Below are positions 9,913 through 20,307 of a stretch of 64,000 bases of DNA, in pieces (position 1 is the stretch's first letter; every line of letters starts with the position of its first letter). Source of the stretch: Pyrinomonadaceae bacterium (GTDB lineage Bacteria; Acidobacteriota; Blastocatellia; Pyrinomonadales; Pyrinomonadaceae); the NCBI GenBank assembly GCA_019694345.1, contig JAIBCA010000047.1:1-64000 (forward strand), in the 5' to 3' direction. Both the position numbers and the translations under genes were made by a program. Below the pieces are notes generated by a model. That model made no database searches. It had not been told where the DNA came from and was given only the letters and a program-made list of their open reading frames with translations.

Positions 9913-10302
9913 CTAGTCGCGATCTGCAAACACGGCCCGCCCGATCAATCCGATGCCGCCCGCGAACAATATGAGCATGATCACGGTATTGAACAAACTC
10001 GTCGGCTGGAAATATATCTGCAGATTCATCAAAATGCCAGAAGCGATGACGACGATGCTGATCGCGATCAGGATCCAGCCGATGATCGACTTGCCGTTAA
10101 AGAAAACGAACGCGATGCCGAAGATCAGCGGCACGAGCGACAAGCCAAAAGTGTTGTAACCGCCCCAATTCCAAAACCCGCTGGTCACGATCACGCGACT
10201 GATGAGCATATAACCGCCAGCGATGGTCATGATGAATCCGATCACGAACTCCGCCAAACCACCCGACGTTCCTCCGGGCCTTTTTAGATCTTCAAATTCC
10301 AT
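9913..10302 (-). CDS. small integral membrane protein of unknown function
   Basis: A 129-residue protein with four predicted membrane segments: roughly residues 18-38, 50-68, 72-92 and 102-122, the last ending in ARG/ASP-rich FADRD. No catalytic motif is seen. I do not recognise the family. It sits between the SnoaL-like gene (10-nt gap from its stop at 10313) and dapD (21-nt gap), so it is co-transcribed with the lysine operon, although no lysine-pathway role is known for such a protein. The ATG at 10302 is chosen; a TTG at 10308 is an in-frame alternative two codons longer. Confidence 0.75.
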   Translation of the reverse strand: MEFEDLKRPGGTSGGLAEFVIGFIMTIAGGYMLISRVIVTSGFWNWGGYNTFGLSLVPLIFGIAFVFFNGKSIIGWILIAISIVVIASGILMNLQIYFQPTSLFNTVIMLILFAGGIGLIGRAVFADRD

Positions 10303-10312
10303 ATTCAATATT

Positions 10313-10786
10313 TCAGGACTTTGGTTCTGCTATCCTTGCGGTTTGCAGCACCACGATCTGCCATCGCCCTTTTCGCTTTTCCCAAACGCTTGTATAACGC
10401 ATCGCCATAGGCGATCGCTTGCCTCCGACCTCGAAGACCATCCTTACAACCGCTGTAATAACGGCGGTCTTGGATCCGTCGTATATACGAACTCTGATAT
10501 CTTCGTTCGAAACCGAAACGGTCTTTACCGTGTCCGACGGTCTTAATAGGTCGAGTTCTTCCTTCTTTCCCCGGGTTCCGCCGCCAAAGTCAGTTATAAA
10601 GAGGTCATCGGCAAACAGTGCGTCAAGTGCGGCAGTGTCACGATCCTTAACCGCCTCCGCCCATTTCCCGAGTGCAGACCGCAGATCGGTCTCGTCGCGT
10701 GACATTTTAGTAGATTGTCCTAGCAACGAGAATGCGGACAATGCGATCGCTAGAATTACGCCGGCGTATCGGTAGAAAAACGTCAT
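10313..10786 (-). CDS. exported SnoaL/DUF4440-like (NTF2-fold) protein
   Basis: A 157-residue protein with an N-terminal signal peptide or anchor (FYRYAGVILAIALSAFSLLG) followed by an NTF2-like domain. The pattern is a helix with W.EA...RD..ALD.LFADD, then strands ending RYTSVWEKRKGRWQIVVLQ, typical of DUF4440/SnoaL-like proteins. Such proteins bind small ligands or have no known activity. Its ATG overlaps the stop of dapA by 4 nt, so it is translationally coupled to dapA. That tight linkage of an exported protein with cytoplasmic lysine enzymes is odd. It may simply have been carried into the operon. Confidence 0.8.
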   Translation of the reverse strand: MTFFYRYAGVILAIALSAFSLLGQSTKMSRDETDLRSALGKWAEAVKDRDTAALDALFADDLFITDFGGGTRGKKEELDLLRPSDTVKTVSVSNEDIRVRIYDGSKTAVITAVVRMVFEVGGKRSPMAMRYTSVWEKRKGRWQIVVLQTARIAEPKS

Positions 10787-11685
10787 TTGCCGATTACTCC
10801 TTTCATTACCGCTTTCAGTCTCGCGCGAGTCTCGCCCGACACGGGAACTAGCGGTAACCGCAGATTCTCCTCCAAAAGGCCCATTTCCTTCATTACAAAT
10901 TTACACGGAGCCGGCGATGATTCGGCGAAATTTGCCTCCATCAACGGTAAAAGCCTGTAGTGGAGTTTACGGGCAAAATGAAACGACCCGTTCAGCGAAT
11001 GCACGACCATTCGAGCGGTCTCCCTCGGCATTTCATTGGCACATACTGACACAAGGCCGTCGGCACCGAGAACGGCGAGCGGCAGCGTCGATGCGTCATC
11101 GCCCGAAAATACCTTGAATTCTCTCGGCCGGTCCGCGAGGATGTGCATCACCTGGGAAAGGTCTCCGGAAGCTTCCTTGGTCGCAACAATATTGCTGTGC
11201 GTTTCGGCAAGACGCAGTGTTGTTGCGGCGGTAATATTCGCCGCGGTCCGCGACGGCACGTTATACAACATGATCGGAAGGTCCTTGACGCTCTTGGCGA
11301 TCTCCGAAAAGTGGGCGAACAGTCCTTCCTGCGTCGGTTTGTTGTAATACGGTGCCACGATCAACGCCGCGTCGGCACCGGCCTCGCGGGCTTTTCGCGT
11401 AAAATCTATCGTCGCCGACGTGCTGTTACTACCCGTTCCGGCGATAACGTGAGCCCCAAGACATTTCGCCACGCCGACCGTCAGCGATATCACGTGCAAT
11501 CGCTCGGCTTCGTTCATCGTCACACTTTCACCGGTCGTGCCGCATGGGACGAGCAGCTTCACGCCGCCTTTTATTTGCCGCTCGACCAGTTTCAGATAGC
11601 AATCTTCGTCGATCGACCCGTCTTTATGAAATGGTGTTACCAGAGCAGTCGCGCATCCACGCATCCAATCAGTTTTCATTGTCAT
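10783..11685 (-). CDS. dapA: 4-hydroxy-tetrahydrodipicolinate synthase
   Basis: DapA condenses pyruvate with aspartate semialdehyde, the first step dedicated to lysine/DAP. The 300-residue TIM-barrel protein has the Schiff-base lysine at Lys170 (ATKEASGD), the catalytic tyrosine at Tyr141 (YNVPSRT), the GTTGES motif at 49-54, and Arg146 after the tyrosine, matching the E. coli catalytic set. Length is normal. It follows the trpF-like gene by a 132-bp gap that holds part of a dispersed repeat, and it overlaps the downstream SnoaL-like gene by 4 nt. That gap is the widest inside the operon, so an internal promoter is possible. Confidence 0.96.
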   Translation of the reverse strand: MTMKTDWMRGCATALVTPFHKDGSIDEDCYLKLVERQIKGGVKLLVPCGTTGESVTMNEAERLHVISLTVGVAKCLGAHVIAGTGSNSTSATIDFTRKAREAGADAALIVAPYYNKPTQEGLFAHFSEIAKSVKDLPIMLYNVPSRTAANITAATTLRLAETHSNIVATKEASGDLSQVMHILADRPREFKVFSGDDASTLPLAVLGADGLVSVCANEMPRETARMVVHSLNGSFHFARKLHYRLLPLMEANFAESSPAPCKFVMKEMGLLEENLRLPLVPVSGETRARLKAVMKGVIGK

Positions 11686-11712
11686 AATTCAAAAATGGAA
11701 CCAAGGACGACC

Positions 11713-11735
11713 ACAGATTAACACAGATGATAAGA
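11713..11735. repeat. dispersed intergenic repeat fragment (copy A)
   Basis: The segment ACCACAGATTAACACA (within 11713-11735) is the reverse complement of TGTGTTAATCTGTGGT near 17971-17987, a 16-nt identity between two unrelated intergenic gaps. It lies between the trpF-like gene and dapA. The remainder of this gap shows no other feature. Confidence 0.6.
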
Positions 11736-11817
11736 GAACCTAATCAGGTCTATTTAGGATCTTTGTAATGAAACAGTGAGTAACTGCGGTCTGTTTCCAT
11801 AGCCATTTGATCCAGTA

Positions 11818-12468
11818 TCAAACCGCTTCGATCGCAGAGAAAAATCGATCCAGTTTACGAATATCGAGTTTTCCGTCTGTTCGCACGCCTGAACAAATAT
11901 CGAGACCAAACGGCTGTACCGAGTAGATCGCTTCGCGGACATTGTCGGCATTCAATCCTCCGGCTAGGAAAATCGGCTTTTTGCAGGCCAACACGATCCG
12001 TCTCGACAGTCTCCAATCATGCCTTCGGCCCGTCCCGCCAAGTTCCTTGACCTCCAGCGTTGGGTTGCCGCTGTCGAGCAGTATCGCGTCGACAAATTCC
12101 GCTAATTCCACCGCTTCGTCGACTGACCGTTCGCCGGTTACATGTACGACCTGCACTAATTTCACATGCGGCAATGCGTTGCGGATCGAGTCGTATTCGC
12201 GGCCGATCAGTTCGTCGACGATCTGGATCGTGTTTGTCTTGGTACGATGATGGTGTTCGATTATGCCTTGTGGCGTTTGTTCGGAGGTCAGCAAGAAAGT
12301 CGCGATCGGCGGCGGCACTCTCCGTGTTATCGAATAGATCAATTCGTCTGATATCGGCCCAGGCCCGGAAGGCATCCTGCCAACCAGACCAACAGCGTCG
12401 GCACCGGCATTTATTGCCATTGCGGCCTCTCCTTCGCTGGAAATACAACAGATCTTGATCCTCGGCAT
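11818..12468 (-). CDS. trpF: phosphoribosylanthranilate isomerase-like protein (divergent TrpF)
   Basis: TrpF isomerises N-(5'-phosphoribosyl)anthranilate in tryptophan synthesis. The 216-residue protein keeps the N-terminal KICCI motif (catalytic cysteine), the LLDS aspartate, the GGTGRRHDW phosphate-binding loop, LAGGLNADNV, and the closing GLDICSGVRTDGKLD. It differs where canonical enzymes read QLHG: here the sequence is QIVDEL. No other trp gene is in the window and the gene lies between dapB and dapA, so its substrate may not be phosphoribosylanthranilate. The ATG at 12468 is chosen over a TTG directly before it. It could be the organism's only TrpF placed out of context, or a paralogue with a new role. 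Confidence 0.8.
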   Translation of the reverse strand: MPRIKICCISSEGEAAMAINAGADAVGLVGRMPSGPGPISDELIYSITRRVPPPIATFLLTSEQTPQGIIEHHHRTKTNTIQIVDELIGREYDSIRNALPHVKLVQVVHVTGERSVDEAVELAEFVDAILLDSGNPTLEVKELGGTGRRHDWRLSRRIVLACKKPIFLAGGLNADNVREAIYSVQPFGLDICSGVRTDGKLDIRKLDRFFSAIEAV

Positions 12469-12532
12469 CAATATTCGTGAATCGCTCTTTCACCGAACTC
12501 CCATCGGAGCACATCGGCAGATGATCGCGGCA

Positions 12533-13228
12533 TCATACACCTACGATCTCGCCGATGACATCGGTGAATTCGTGGAAGCCCTTCCTGCCTTCGATCCATT
12601 CGGCTGCCAGAATTGCACCGAGCGCAAAGCCGTCTCGCGACCGTGCCGTATGCTCAAGCAAGATCTGATCGGCCGGCCCGTCAAATCCGACGCGGTGAGT
12701 TCCGGGAATGTTGCCGGCTCTGGTTGCGGAAATATCGCCGACCTCGACGTGCTTCGAGATAACATTTTTGAGTTTCAATGCCGTACCGGACGGAGCGTCT
12801 TTTTTGCGAGAGTGATGCTGCTCCTCAACGAAGGCATCGTATTCGGGAAATTTGGCGAATATCTCAGCCGCATATTCGGCCACCTTGTAAAAGAGGTTCA
12901 CACCGATGGAAAAATTGGCTCCGAAAACGAAGCCGCCGTTCCCGGAACTGACGACATTCTCGATCTCGCTTCTATGATCGTTCCAGCCGGTCGTGCCCTC
13001 GACCAATGGTACGCCCGCCATGACACAGGCTTCCACATTACGCCGCACTGCCGACGCTATTGTGAAATCTATTGCAGCGTTAGCGCCTTTCAGCTTCAGA
13101 GCCAGTTCAGCGGAAGATAACGCAGAATCCGCGTCGTCGACAACGACAGCGATCTCGTGGCCGCGTTCGATTGCAACGGACCCGACCAATCTTCCCATTG
13201 CCCCATAACCTATTAGTGCAATCTTCAT
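12533..13228 (-). CDS. dapB: 4-hydroxy-tetrahydrodipicolinate reductase
   Basis: DapB reduces the DapA product to tetrahydrodipicolinate with NAD(P)H. The 231-residue protein has an N-terminal Rossmann loop (GYGAMGR, residues 7-13), the catalytic histidine pair at 138-139 (EQHHSRKKDAPSGTAL) with Lys143, and the GTTGW segment at 78-82. It is shorter than the E. coli enzyme (273 aa), as is common for the short DapB forms; after the Rossmann loop the insert is reduced. It sits 80 nt after the dapE-like gene and 64 nt before the trpF-like gene. Confidence 0.95.
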   Translation of the reverse strand: MKIALIGYGAMGRLVGSVAIERGHEIAVVVDDADSALSSAELALKLKGANAAIDFTIASAVRRNVEACVMAGVPLVEGTTGWNDHRSEIENVVSSGNGGFVFGANFSIGVNLFYKVAEYAAEIFAKFPEYDAFVEEQHHSRKKDAPSGTALKLKNVISKHVEVGDISATRAGNIPGTHRVGFDGPADQILLEHTARSRDGFALGAILAAEWIEGRKGFHEFTDVIGEIVGV

Positions 13229-13308
13229 AAATTTCTAACCACATTGAATCACGGGACACATCGATCTGTTTTCAGATAATTATTGTGCCGTATCAAAATA
13301 TTTTCGAC

Positions 13309-14325
13309 CTATGTTTCGTTGTTCCGATGTGGTAAAAGTCTATTCACCAAGGCGACGTACAAGTCCACAGCGGTTCCCAAGTCCTCTTTTAGAACGAACT
13401 CGTCTTTTGTGTGAGCGACCAAGATCGAACCGGGCCCGAGCAGCAACGGCTGGCCCCAATTTGGCAAATGCGGAATGTCGGTGGTAAATCGCACGACCTT
13501 CTGGCGAAAACCCTCGACCTCATGCATCCGAACGGGTTCACTCGCCGACAATATCTCGATCTCGCCGCGGTCGCGAACAACGTTGCGGACCGCTTCTTCG
13601 ATCGGCTCTCGTTTTGTCGTCAGGCGTATCGCCAGGCCCGCCTCAGCGACTGGAGGGATCACGTTGAGGGCCACGCCGCCTTCGATCGTGCCGATGTTGA
13701 CCGTGGTTTCGCCAAAGAAATCGTCATTCGGAAATCGCGTGTGGCGAATATCGTCGAGTATATCGAGCAGCTTTTCGATCGCGGATTCGCCCTCTTCCGG
13801 GTAAGCCGAGTGTGCCGCCTTACCCGCGGTCCTTATGTTAAGCCGAAACGTTCCCTTTGACCCGATCGCCAGATCGTTGTCGGTTGGCTCGCCGTTGATC
13901 AGGAATTGACATCTTGTCGCCATCGGATGAACATTCGCCACCTTTGCCCCGGTCGAAGCACGCTCCTCCTCAACGGTGAAAAGCAAACCGATGTCTTCAA
14001 TTCCGACTGCACGCAGTTGCTCCGCCGCAGTTATCTGAGCCGCGATTATGCCCTTTGCATCGCACGCCCCGCGGCCGTATATCTTGTCCTCGTCCTCCGT
14101 CGGTGGGATGAACGGCGGCACCGTGTCCATGTGCGTCGACAGCCAAACGCGCGGGCTGTCGTTCAGATACGCGATGACGTTGTTTTGGTTCTCCGATACC
14201 GCCTGCAGTTCGACCGTCCAACCGAGCGATTCGAGATGGTCACGCAGATAGAGCCCGACCGCCTTCTCATCGCCGGAAACTGACGGTATCGACATCAATG
14301 ACTTAGTTAATTCGAAAAGACCCAT
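13309..14325 (-). CDS. dapE: M20-family deacylase, probable succinyl-diaminopimelate desuccinylase
   Basis: A 338-residue metal-dependent amidohydrolase of the M20/DapE/ArgE family. Metal ligands are visible: STHMDTVPP (His, Asp), GRGACDAKG (bridging Asp), VEEERA (catalytic and ligand Glu), GEPTDND (Glu) and a C-terminal AHTKDE (His). A lid domain lies between. Sequence alone does not separate DapE, ArgE and LysK; the position between lysC and dapB, with dapD in the same operon, makes desuccinylation of N-succinyl-L,L-DAP the best guess. It is somewhat shorter than E. coli DapE (375 aa). Gaps of 90 and 80 nt separate it from lysC and dapB. Confidence 0.8.
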   Translation of the reverse strand: MGLFELTKSLMSIPSVSGDEKAVGLYLRDHLESLGWTVELQAVSENQNNVIAYLNDSPRVWLSTHMDTVPPFIPPTEDEDKIYGRGACDAKGIIAAQITAAEQLRAVGIEDIGLLFTVEEERASTGAKVANVHPMATRCQFLINGEPTDNDLAIGSKGTFRLNIRTAGKAAHSAYPEEGESAIEKLLDILDDIRHTRFPNDDFFGETTVNIGTIEGGVALNVIPPVAEAGLAIRLTTKREPIEEAVRNVVRDRGEIEILSASEPVRMHEVEGFRQKVVRFTTDIPHLPNWGQPLLLGPGSILVAHTKDEFVLKEDLGTAVDLYVALVNRLLPHRNNET

Positions 14326-14415
14326 TGCGGAAAGTCCGTTAAATCAATCTGCGCAATGGCAGATGTAAATTCCTGTACCTCAATAATTGGCAGTAATATA
14401 CTGCGGCAACCCGAA

Positions 14416-15780
14416 TCAAAAGAACTGCTTATGCAGTTTCTGTATTACTGCAGAGGCCACATCTTCTTTGACAACAAACGTCAGATTTACGCTCGACGCC
14501 CCGTGTGAAACGAGAGCAACATTTACGTCGTCAATGGTAGAAAAGACCTTTGCGGCCAGACCGGTCGAGGCTCTCAGGCCCTCGCCGACAACGCAAATAA
14601 CGGCATAGCCAGATTCGACCTCGACATCGCCGAGGCGTTCGAGTTCGGTGACGATCTTTTCGAGTTCGGCGGTGTTATCGAGCGTCAAGGCGACCGAAAC
14701 CTCTGATGTCGAGATAACGTCGATCACAGTCCGGTAGCGTTCAAAAACCTGAAAGAGCGCGCTCATAAACCCGTAGCTGCCCAGCATCCGGGCCGAGGTG
14801 ATCCGGAGGATCGTAATGTTCTTCTTGTGGGCGATCGATTTGATCTTGTTCGGCGCCTCGGCGGAATCTGCGAGAACCATAGTACCGACCGCATCAGGTT
14901 CAAATGTGTTGCAAACTCTGACCGGGATGGCATGATCGACAGCAGGCTTAATTGTTTTCGGGTGGAGGACCTTTGCACCAAAATACGCAAGTTCGGCCGC
15001 TTCTTCATAGCTTAGAACCGGGATCGTTCGTGCTTCGGCACATATACGCGGGTCGCAGGTCATCACCCCTGTAACATCGGTCCAGATTTGCAGCTCTCCA
15101 CCTTGCAATGCCGCCGCGACCATTGCGGCCGAATAATCGGAACCACCTCGCCCGAGCGTCGTCGTTTCGCCTCCGCGATTGGCCGCGATAAAGCCACCCA
15201 TCACAGGAACTTCCAAATCGGCGATGATCGGGCCGAGTTCGAGCCTAATAAGTTCCTCGGTCTCGTTCCAAATCGGCTGTGCCGCCCCGTATTCGTCGTC
15301 TGTAACTATTAGCCGACGTGAGTCGACCTGTCGGGCCCTGATTCCCTTTGCTTTGAGGACCTCCGCAAGCAAACGCGATGAGAGTTGTTCACCGTAAGAT
15401 ACGATCGCGTCCTTGAGCATCGATAGCGGCAGGCTCCGTCGCGAGACACGCATTAATAGATCAGAAAGTTCTCCTCGGGCAAGTTCAAGTTCACCTCCAA
15501 ATGCATTTGGGCGGCCGTCCGTGATAAAGTGCCGGGATACGTCTGCGTGACGTTCAAAATGCGGTTCGAGCGAAAGAAATGCCTCGGCGAAATCACCCTT
15601 TTTGGCGATCTCAAATGCCGAAAGCAGAGCATCCGTGACCTTGGTCATCGCCGAAACCACGACGACCGGCTGCTTCTGAAGTTGTGACGAGACAATCTGA
15701 AATACGCGTTCGAATGCGGCCACGTCGCCTACCGACGTACCGCCAAACTTCATCACCGTTGGAGTTTGGGATTGATTCAC
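14416..15780 (-). CDS. lysC: aspartate kinase
   Basis: LysC phosphorylates aspartate, the first step toward lysine, threonine and methionine. The 454-residue monofunctional protein opens with the kinase signature VMKFGGTSVGD (residues 9-19), contains GRGGSDYSA near residue 205, and ends with tandem ACT domains (from about residue 305), the usual site of feedback inhibition. Its length matches the lysine-sensitive LysC class. A GTG at 15780 is the longest start; an ATG at 15753 would begin the protein at MKFGG and cannot be excluded, as neither has a clear ribosome binding site. First gene of the DAP operon; the 127 bp upstream are too short for, and show no sign of, a lysine riboswitch. Confidence 0.95.
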   Translation of the reverse strand: MNQSQTPTVMKFGGTSVGDVAAFERVFQIVSSQLQKQPVVVVSAMTKVTDALLSAFEIAKKGDFAEAFLSLEPHFERHADVSRHFITDGRPNAFGGELELARGELSDLLMRVSRRSLPLSMLKDAIVSYGEQLSSRLLAEVLKAKGIRARQVDSRRLIVTDDEYGAAQPIWNETEELIRLELGPIIADLEVPVMGGFIAANRGGETTTLGRGGSDYSAAMVAAALQGGELQIWTDVTGVMTCDPRICAEARTIPVLSYEEAAELAYFGAKVLHPKTIKPAVDHAIPVRVCNTFEPDAVGTMVLADSAEAPNKIKSIAHKKNITILRITSARMLGSYGFMSALFQVFERYRTVIDVISTSEVSVALTLDNTAELEKIVTELERLGDVEVESGYAVICVVGEGLRASTGLAAKVFSTIDDVNVALVSHGASSVNLTFVVKEDVASAVIQKLHKQFF

Positions 15781-15907
15781 AGCTACTAAGTAAATTTAAG
15801 GTAAATCGGCCGGGTTAGCAAAGCGTTTGCTTCAAATCGGTGAGTTCCGGCGGCAATTGCGTACCGGTCTGAAGGCCATCGCGGACGTGAGATCGCCACC
15901 GTTCGTA

Positions 15908-16990
15908 TTAGCTCGTCATGGTTGACGAATGCGTCTGGCCGAGCCGCCCGATCGTCTGATATCCGAATAGCTCGATATTCGGCGATAGATATCCGTCCTT
16001 TACGGGCTCGTCACGCACGAGATCCGTGCTTAGATATTTTTTGTTGTCATCGCAAAATACGGTTGTTACGATCGCGTCAGCACCTAGTTTTTCCTGGGCG
16101 ATCAGCGCCCCGAGGAAATTTGCCCCCGACGAGATACCGACCGCAAGGCCCAACTGGCTGGCGAGCTTTTGTGCCATCAGGATCGAATCACCGTCCGACA
16201 CGCCAATGACCTCATCGAGGTGGTCGAGTTCACAGATCGCCGGAACAAATTCGTCCGAAATGCCCTGTATCCGATGACTTCCCACCTTATGGCCGGTGGA
16301 CATTGTCGGTGATTCGAGCGGTTCCAGCGGATACAGCTTGATGTCCTTACTCATTTGGGCAAAATACCTCGCCACGCCCATGATCGTTCCGCCGGTCCCG
16401 ACGCCGGCAACAAATGCGTCCGGTTCAAATCCGACATGATCCAGCTGCTCCCAAATCTCAGGCGCAGTTGTGAGGTAATGAGCCTCCGGGTTAGCCTCAT
16501 TTGAAAACTGATGCGGCAGGAATACATGCTCGTGCTCCCGTTTGAACTCCTCGCACATCTCGATCGACCCGAGAAATCCACCCTGCTCATGGCTCACCAG
16601 CGTGACCTCGGCACCGTAGCTCTTTATCAGCGAGATCCGCTCCTTACTCATCCAATCCGGCATAAAAATGTGGACCGGATTGCCGAACGCATGGCCGATC
16701 GCGGCAAACGCGATGCCGGTATTGCCGCTTGTGGCCTCGACGATCGTATCGCCTTTCTTGATCTCGCCGTCTCGATATGCAGTGCTAATTATGTGGAGAG
16801 CCATCCGGTCCTTGATACTGCCGGACAGGTTGAGGTGCTCTGCCTTCGCAAAGATCGTCCGTCGCTTGCCGAAGTAATGAAAGTGAAGAGCCAGCAACGG
16901 TGTGTTGCCGATCAAGTTTTCTACATAGCTTGTGTTTACCGGCACGGCGGCGAAATGATTTTGAAACTCGTCAAGTCTGCTCATGTTCAT
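15908..16990 (-). CDS. cysteine synthase / cystathionine beta-synthase-type PLP enzyme
   Basis: A 360-residue fold-type II PLP enzyme. It has the PLP-lysine motif SGSIKDR (residues 56-62), the EATSGNTG substrate loop, the [11 protein letters not shown] phosphate-binding loop, and GISSGAN near the C-terminus. Overall it resembles O-acetylserine sulfhydrylase (CysK) with about 40 extra C-terminal residues. It lacks CBS regulatory domains, so a catalytic core of cystathionine beta-synthase type is also possible. The gene starts 101 nt after the SDR gene ends and ends 127 nt before lysC; co-transcription with the DAP operon is possible but not shown. Confidence 0.88.
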   Translation of the reverse strand: MNMSRLDEFQNHFAAVPVNTSYVENLIGNTPLLALHFHYFGKRRTIFAKAEHLNLSGSIKDRMALHIISTAYRDGEIKKGDTIVEATSGNTGIAFAAIGHAFGNPVHIFMPDWMSKERISLIKSYGAEVTLVSHEQGGFLGSIEMCEEFKREHEHVFLPHQFSNEANPEAHYLTTAPEIWEQLDHVGFEPDAFVAGVGTGGTIMGVARYFAQMSKDIKLYPLEPLESPTMSTGHKVGSHRIQGISDEFVPAICELDHLDEVIGVSDGDSILMAQKLASQLGLAVGISSGANFLGALIAQEKLGADAIVTTVFCDDNKKYLSTDLVRDEPVKDGYLSPNIELFGYQTIGRLGQTHSSTMTS

Positions 16991-17091
16991 ACGTGGATAT
17001 CCTCACTCTCTGCCCCCAATGGAGGCGCTATGCTAAAGCGATATCACGAAGACGACAGTTTTTATGTGAGGCATGTCACAAAACAGACCCA

Positions 17092-17880
17092 TTAGCCGCA
17101 AAGGACGGCTCCACCGTTAATATTGAGTATCTCGCCGGTGATGTGCCGCGACCAGTCAGACAGCAGAAAGCAGATTGACAACGCAATGTCGTCAGTCGTC
17201 GCGATACGTTTGAGCGGTATCGAATCGATCACGCTTTGCTCATACGCTTTGTCCTCAAAAACCGGCCTGACCATCGCCGTTTCTATCCAGCCGGGAGCGA
17301 CGGCGTTGACGCGTATCCTTGGGCAAAGTTCGCTGGCGAGAGCTTTGGTAAACGATATTTGTCCGCCCTTTGAGGCGGCGTAGTTCGAATATCCCGATTC
17401 GCCGCGTTGTCCGGCCGTCGACGAAACAAGCACGATCGCCGCCGAATCACACTTCTTCATCGCGGGCACACAGGCCTTGGTCATCGCCCATGCTGACTTA
17501 AGATTGGTGTTAATGACCTTGTTCCAGAGTTCTTCGCTCATGAGTTCGATCGGGGCCCCGTCCCAAATACCGGCATTGCACACTAAGAGATCGATGCGGC
17601 CAAACCTCTCAACTGTCTGCTTTGCGATCTTATGCGCACCTTCAAACTCGGACACATCGGCAGATACGGCGATCGCTTCAACACCCTTTTCCATGCAAAG
17701 GCGCACCGTCTCATCAGCCTCGGCGTGATTGCTCAAATAGTTGACCACCACGTTCGCCCCGCCCTCGGCCAGCCGCAATGCCGTCGCTCGGCCAACGCCT
17801 CGCGAAGCACCTGTGATGATCGCTGTTTTGCCCGCAAACAGACTTCCAGGCAATCCTATACTTGTTCCCTGCTCAGTCAT
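17092..17880 (-). CDS. short-chain dehydrogenase/reductase (FabG-like)
   Basis: A 262-residue classical SDR. It shows the cofactor loop TGASRGVGR, the NAG motif (CNAGIW), the catalytic Ser in VLVSSTAG and YxxxK in YSNYAASKGG, and a C-terminal GGAVLCG typical of 3-oxoacyl-ACP reductase-like members. A basic residue follows the glycine loop, suggesting NADPH. Substrate is not clear; fatty acid synthesis or a secondary alcohol oxidation are both possible. It is divergent from the acyl-CoA synthetase at 17999, separated by 118 bp holding an inverted repeat. Confidence 0.88.
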   Translation of the reverse strand: MTEQGTSIGLPGSLFAGKTAIITGASRGVGRATALRLAEGGANVVVNYLSNHAEADETVRLCMEKGVEAIAVSADVSEFEGAHKIAKQTVERFGRIDLLVCNAGIWDGAPIELMSEELWNKVINTNLKSAWAMTKACVPAMKKCDSAAIVLVSSTAGQRGESGYSNYAASKGGQISFTKALASELCPRIRVNAVAPGWIETAMVRPVFEDKAYEQSVIDSIPLKRIATTDDIALSICFLLSDWSRHITGEILNINGGAVLCG

Positions 17881-17892
17881 TTTGGATATTTT

Positions 17893-17987
17893 GCCACGAA
17901 TTGCACGAATGACACGAATTCGAATGACCCATTATTCATGCTATTCGTGACATTCGTGGCTAATTTCTTTTGTGTTAATCTGTGGTT
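17893..17987. repeat. imperfect inverted repeat plus dispersed repeat copy B
   Basis: GCCACGAAT (17893-17901) and ATTCGTGGC (17952-17960) form a perfect 9-bp inverted repeat with further broken pairing between CACGAAT and ATTCGTG units inside. The following bases contain TGTGTTAATCTGTGGT, shared with the gap upstream of dapA. The block fills the divergent gap between the SDR and acyl-CoA synthetase genes. It looks like a small non-autonomous repeat, but no target duplication or transposase is visible. Confidence 0.6.
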
Positions 17988-17998
17988 TCAATTACCTT

Positions 17999-20284
<2,286 letters not shown>

Positions 20285-20307
20285 GATTTTTGATACAATT
20301 ACGGTGG

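Noticed and set aside
12060-12458. 132-residue plus-strand reading opposite the trpF-like gene
   Set aside because: Very Arg-rich complement of a gene with conserved TIM-barrel motifs.
15781-15907. lysine riboswitch upstream of lysC
   Set aside because: The gap is only 127 bp, shorter than the usual aptamer of about 170 nt, and no conserved stems were seen.
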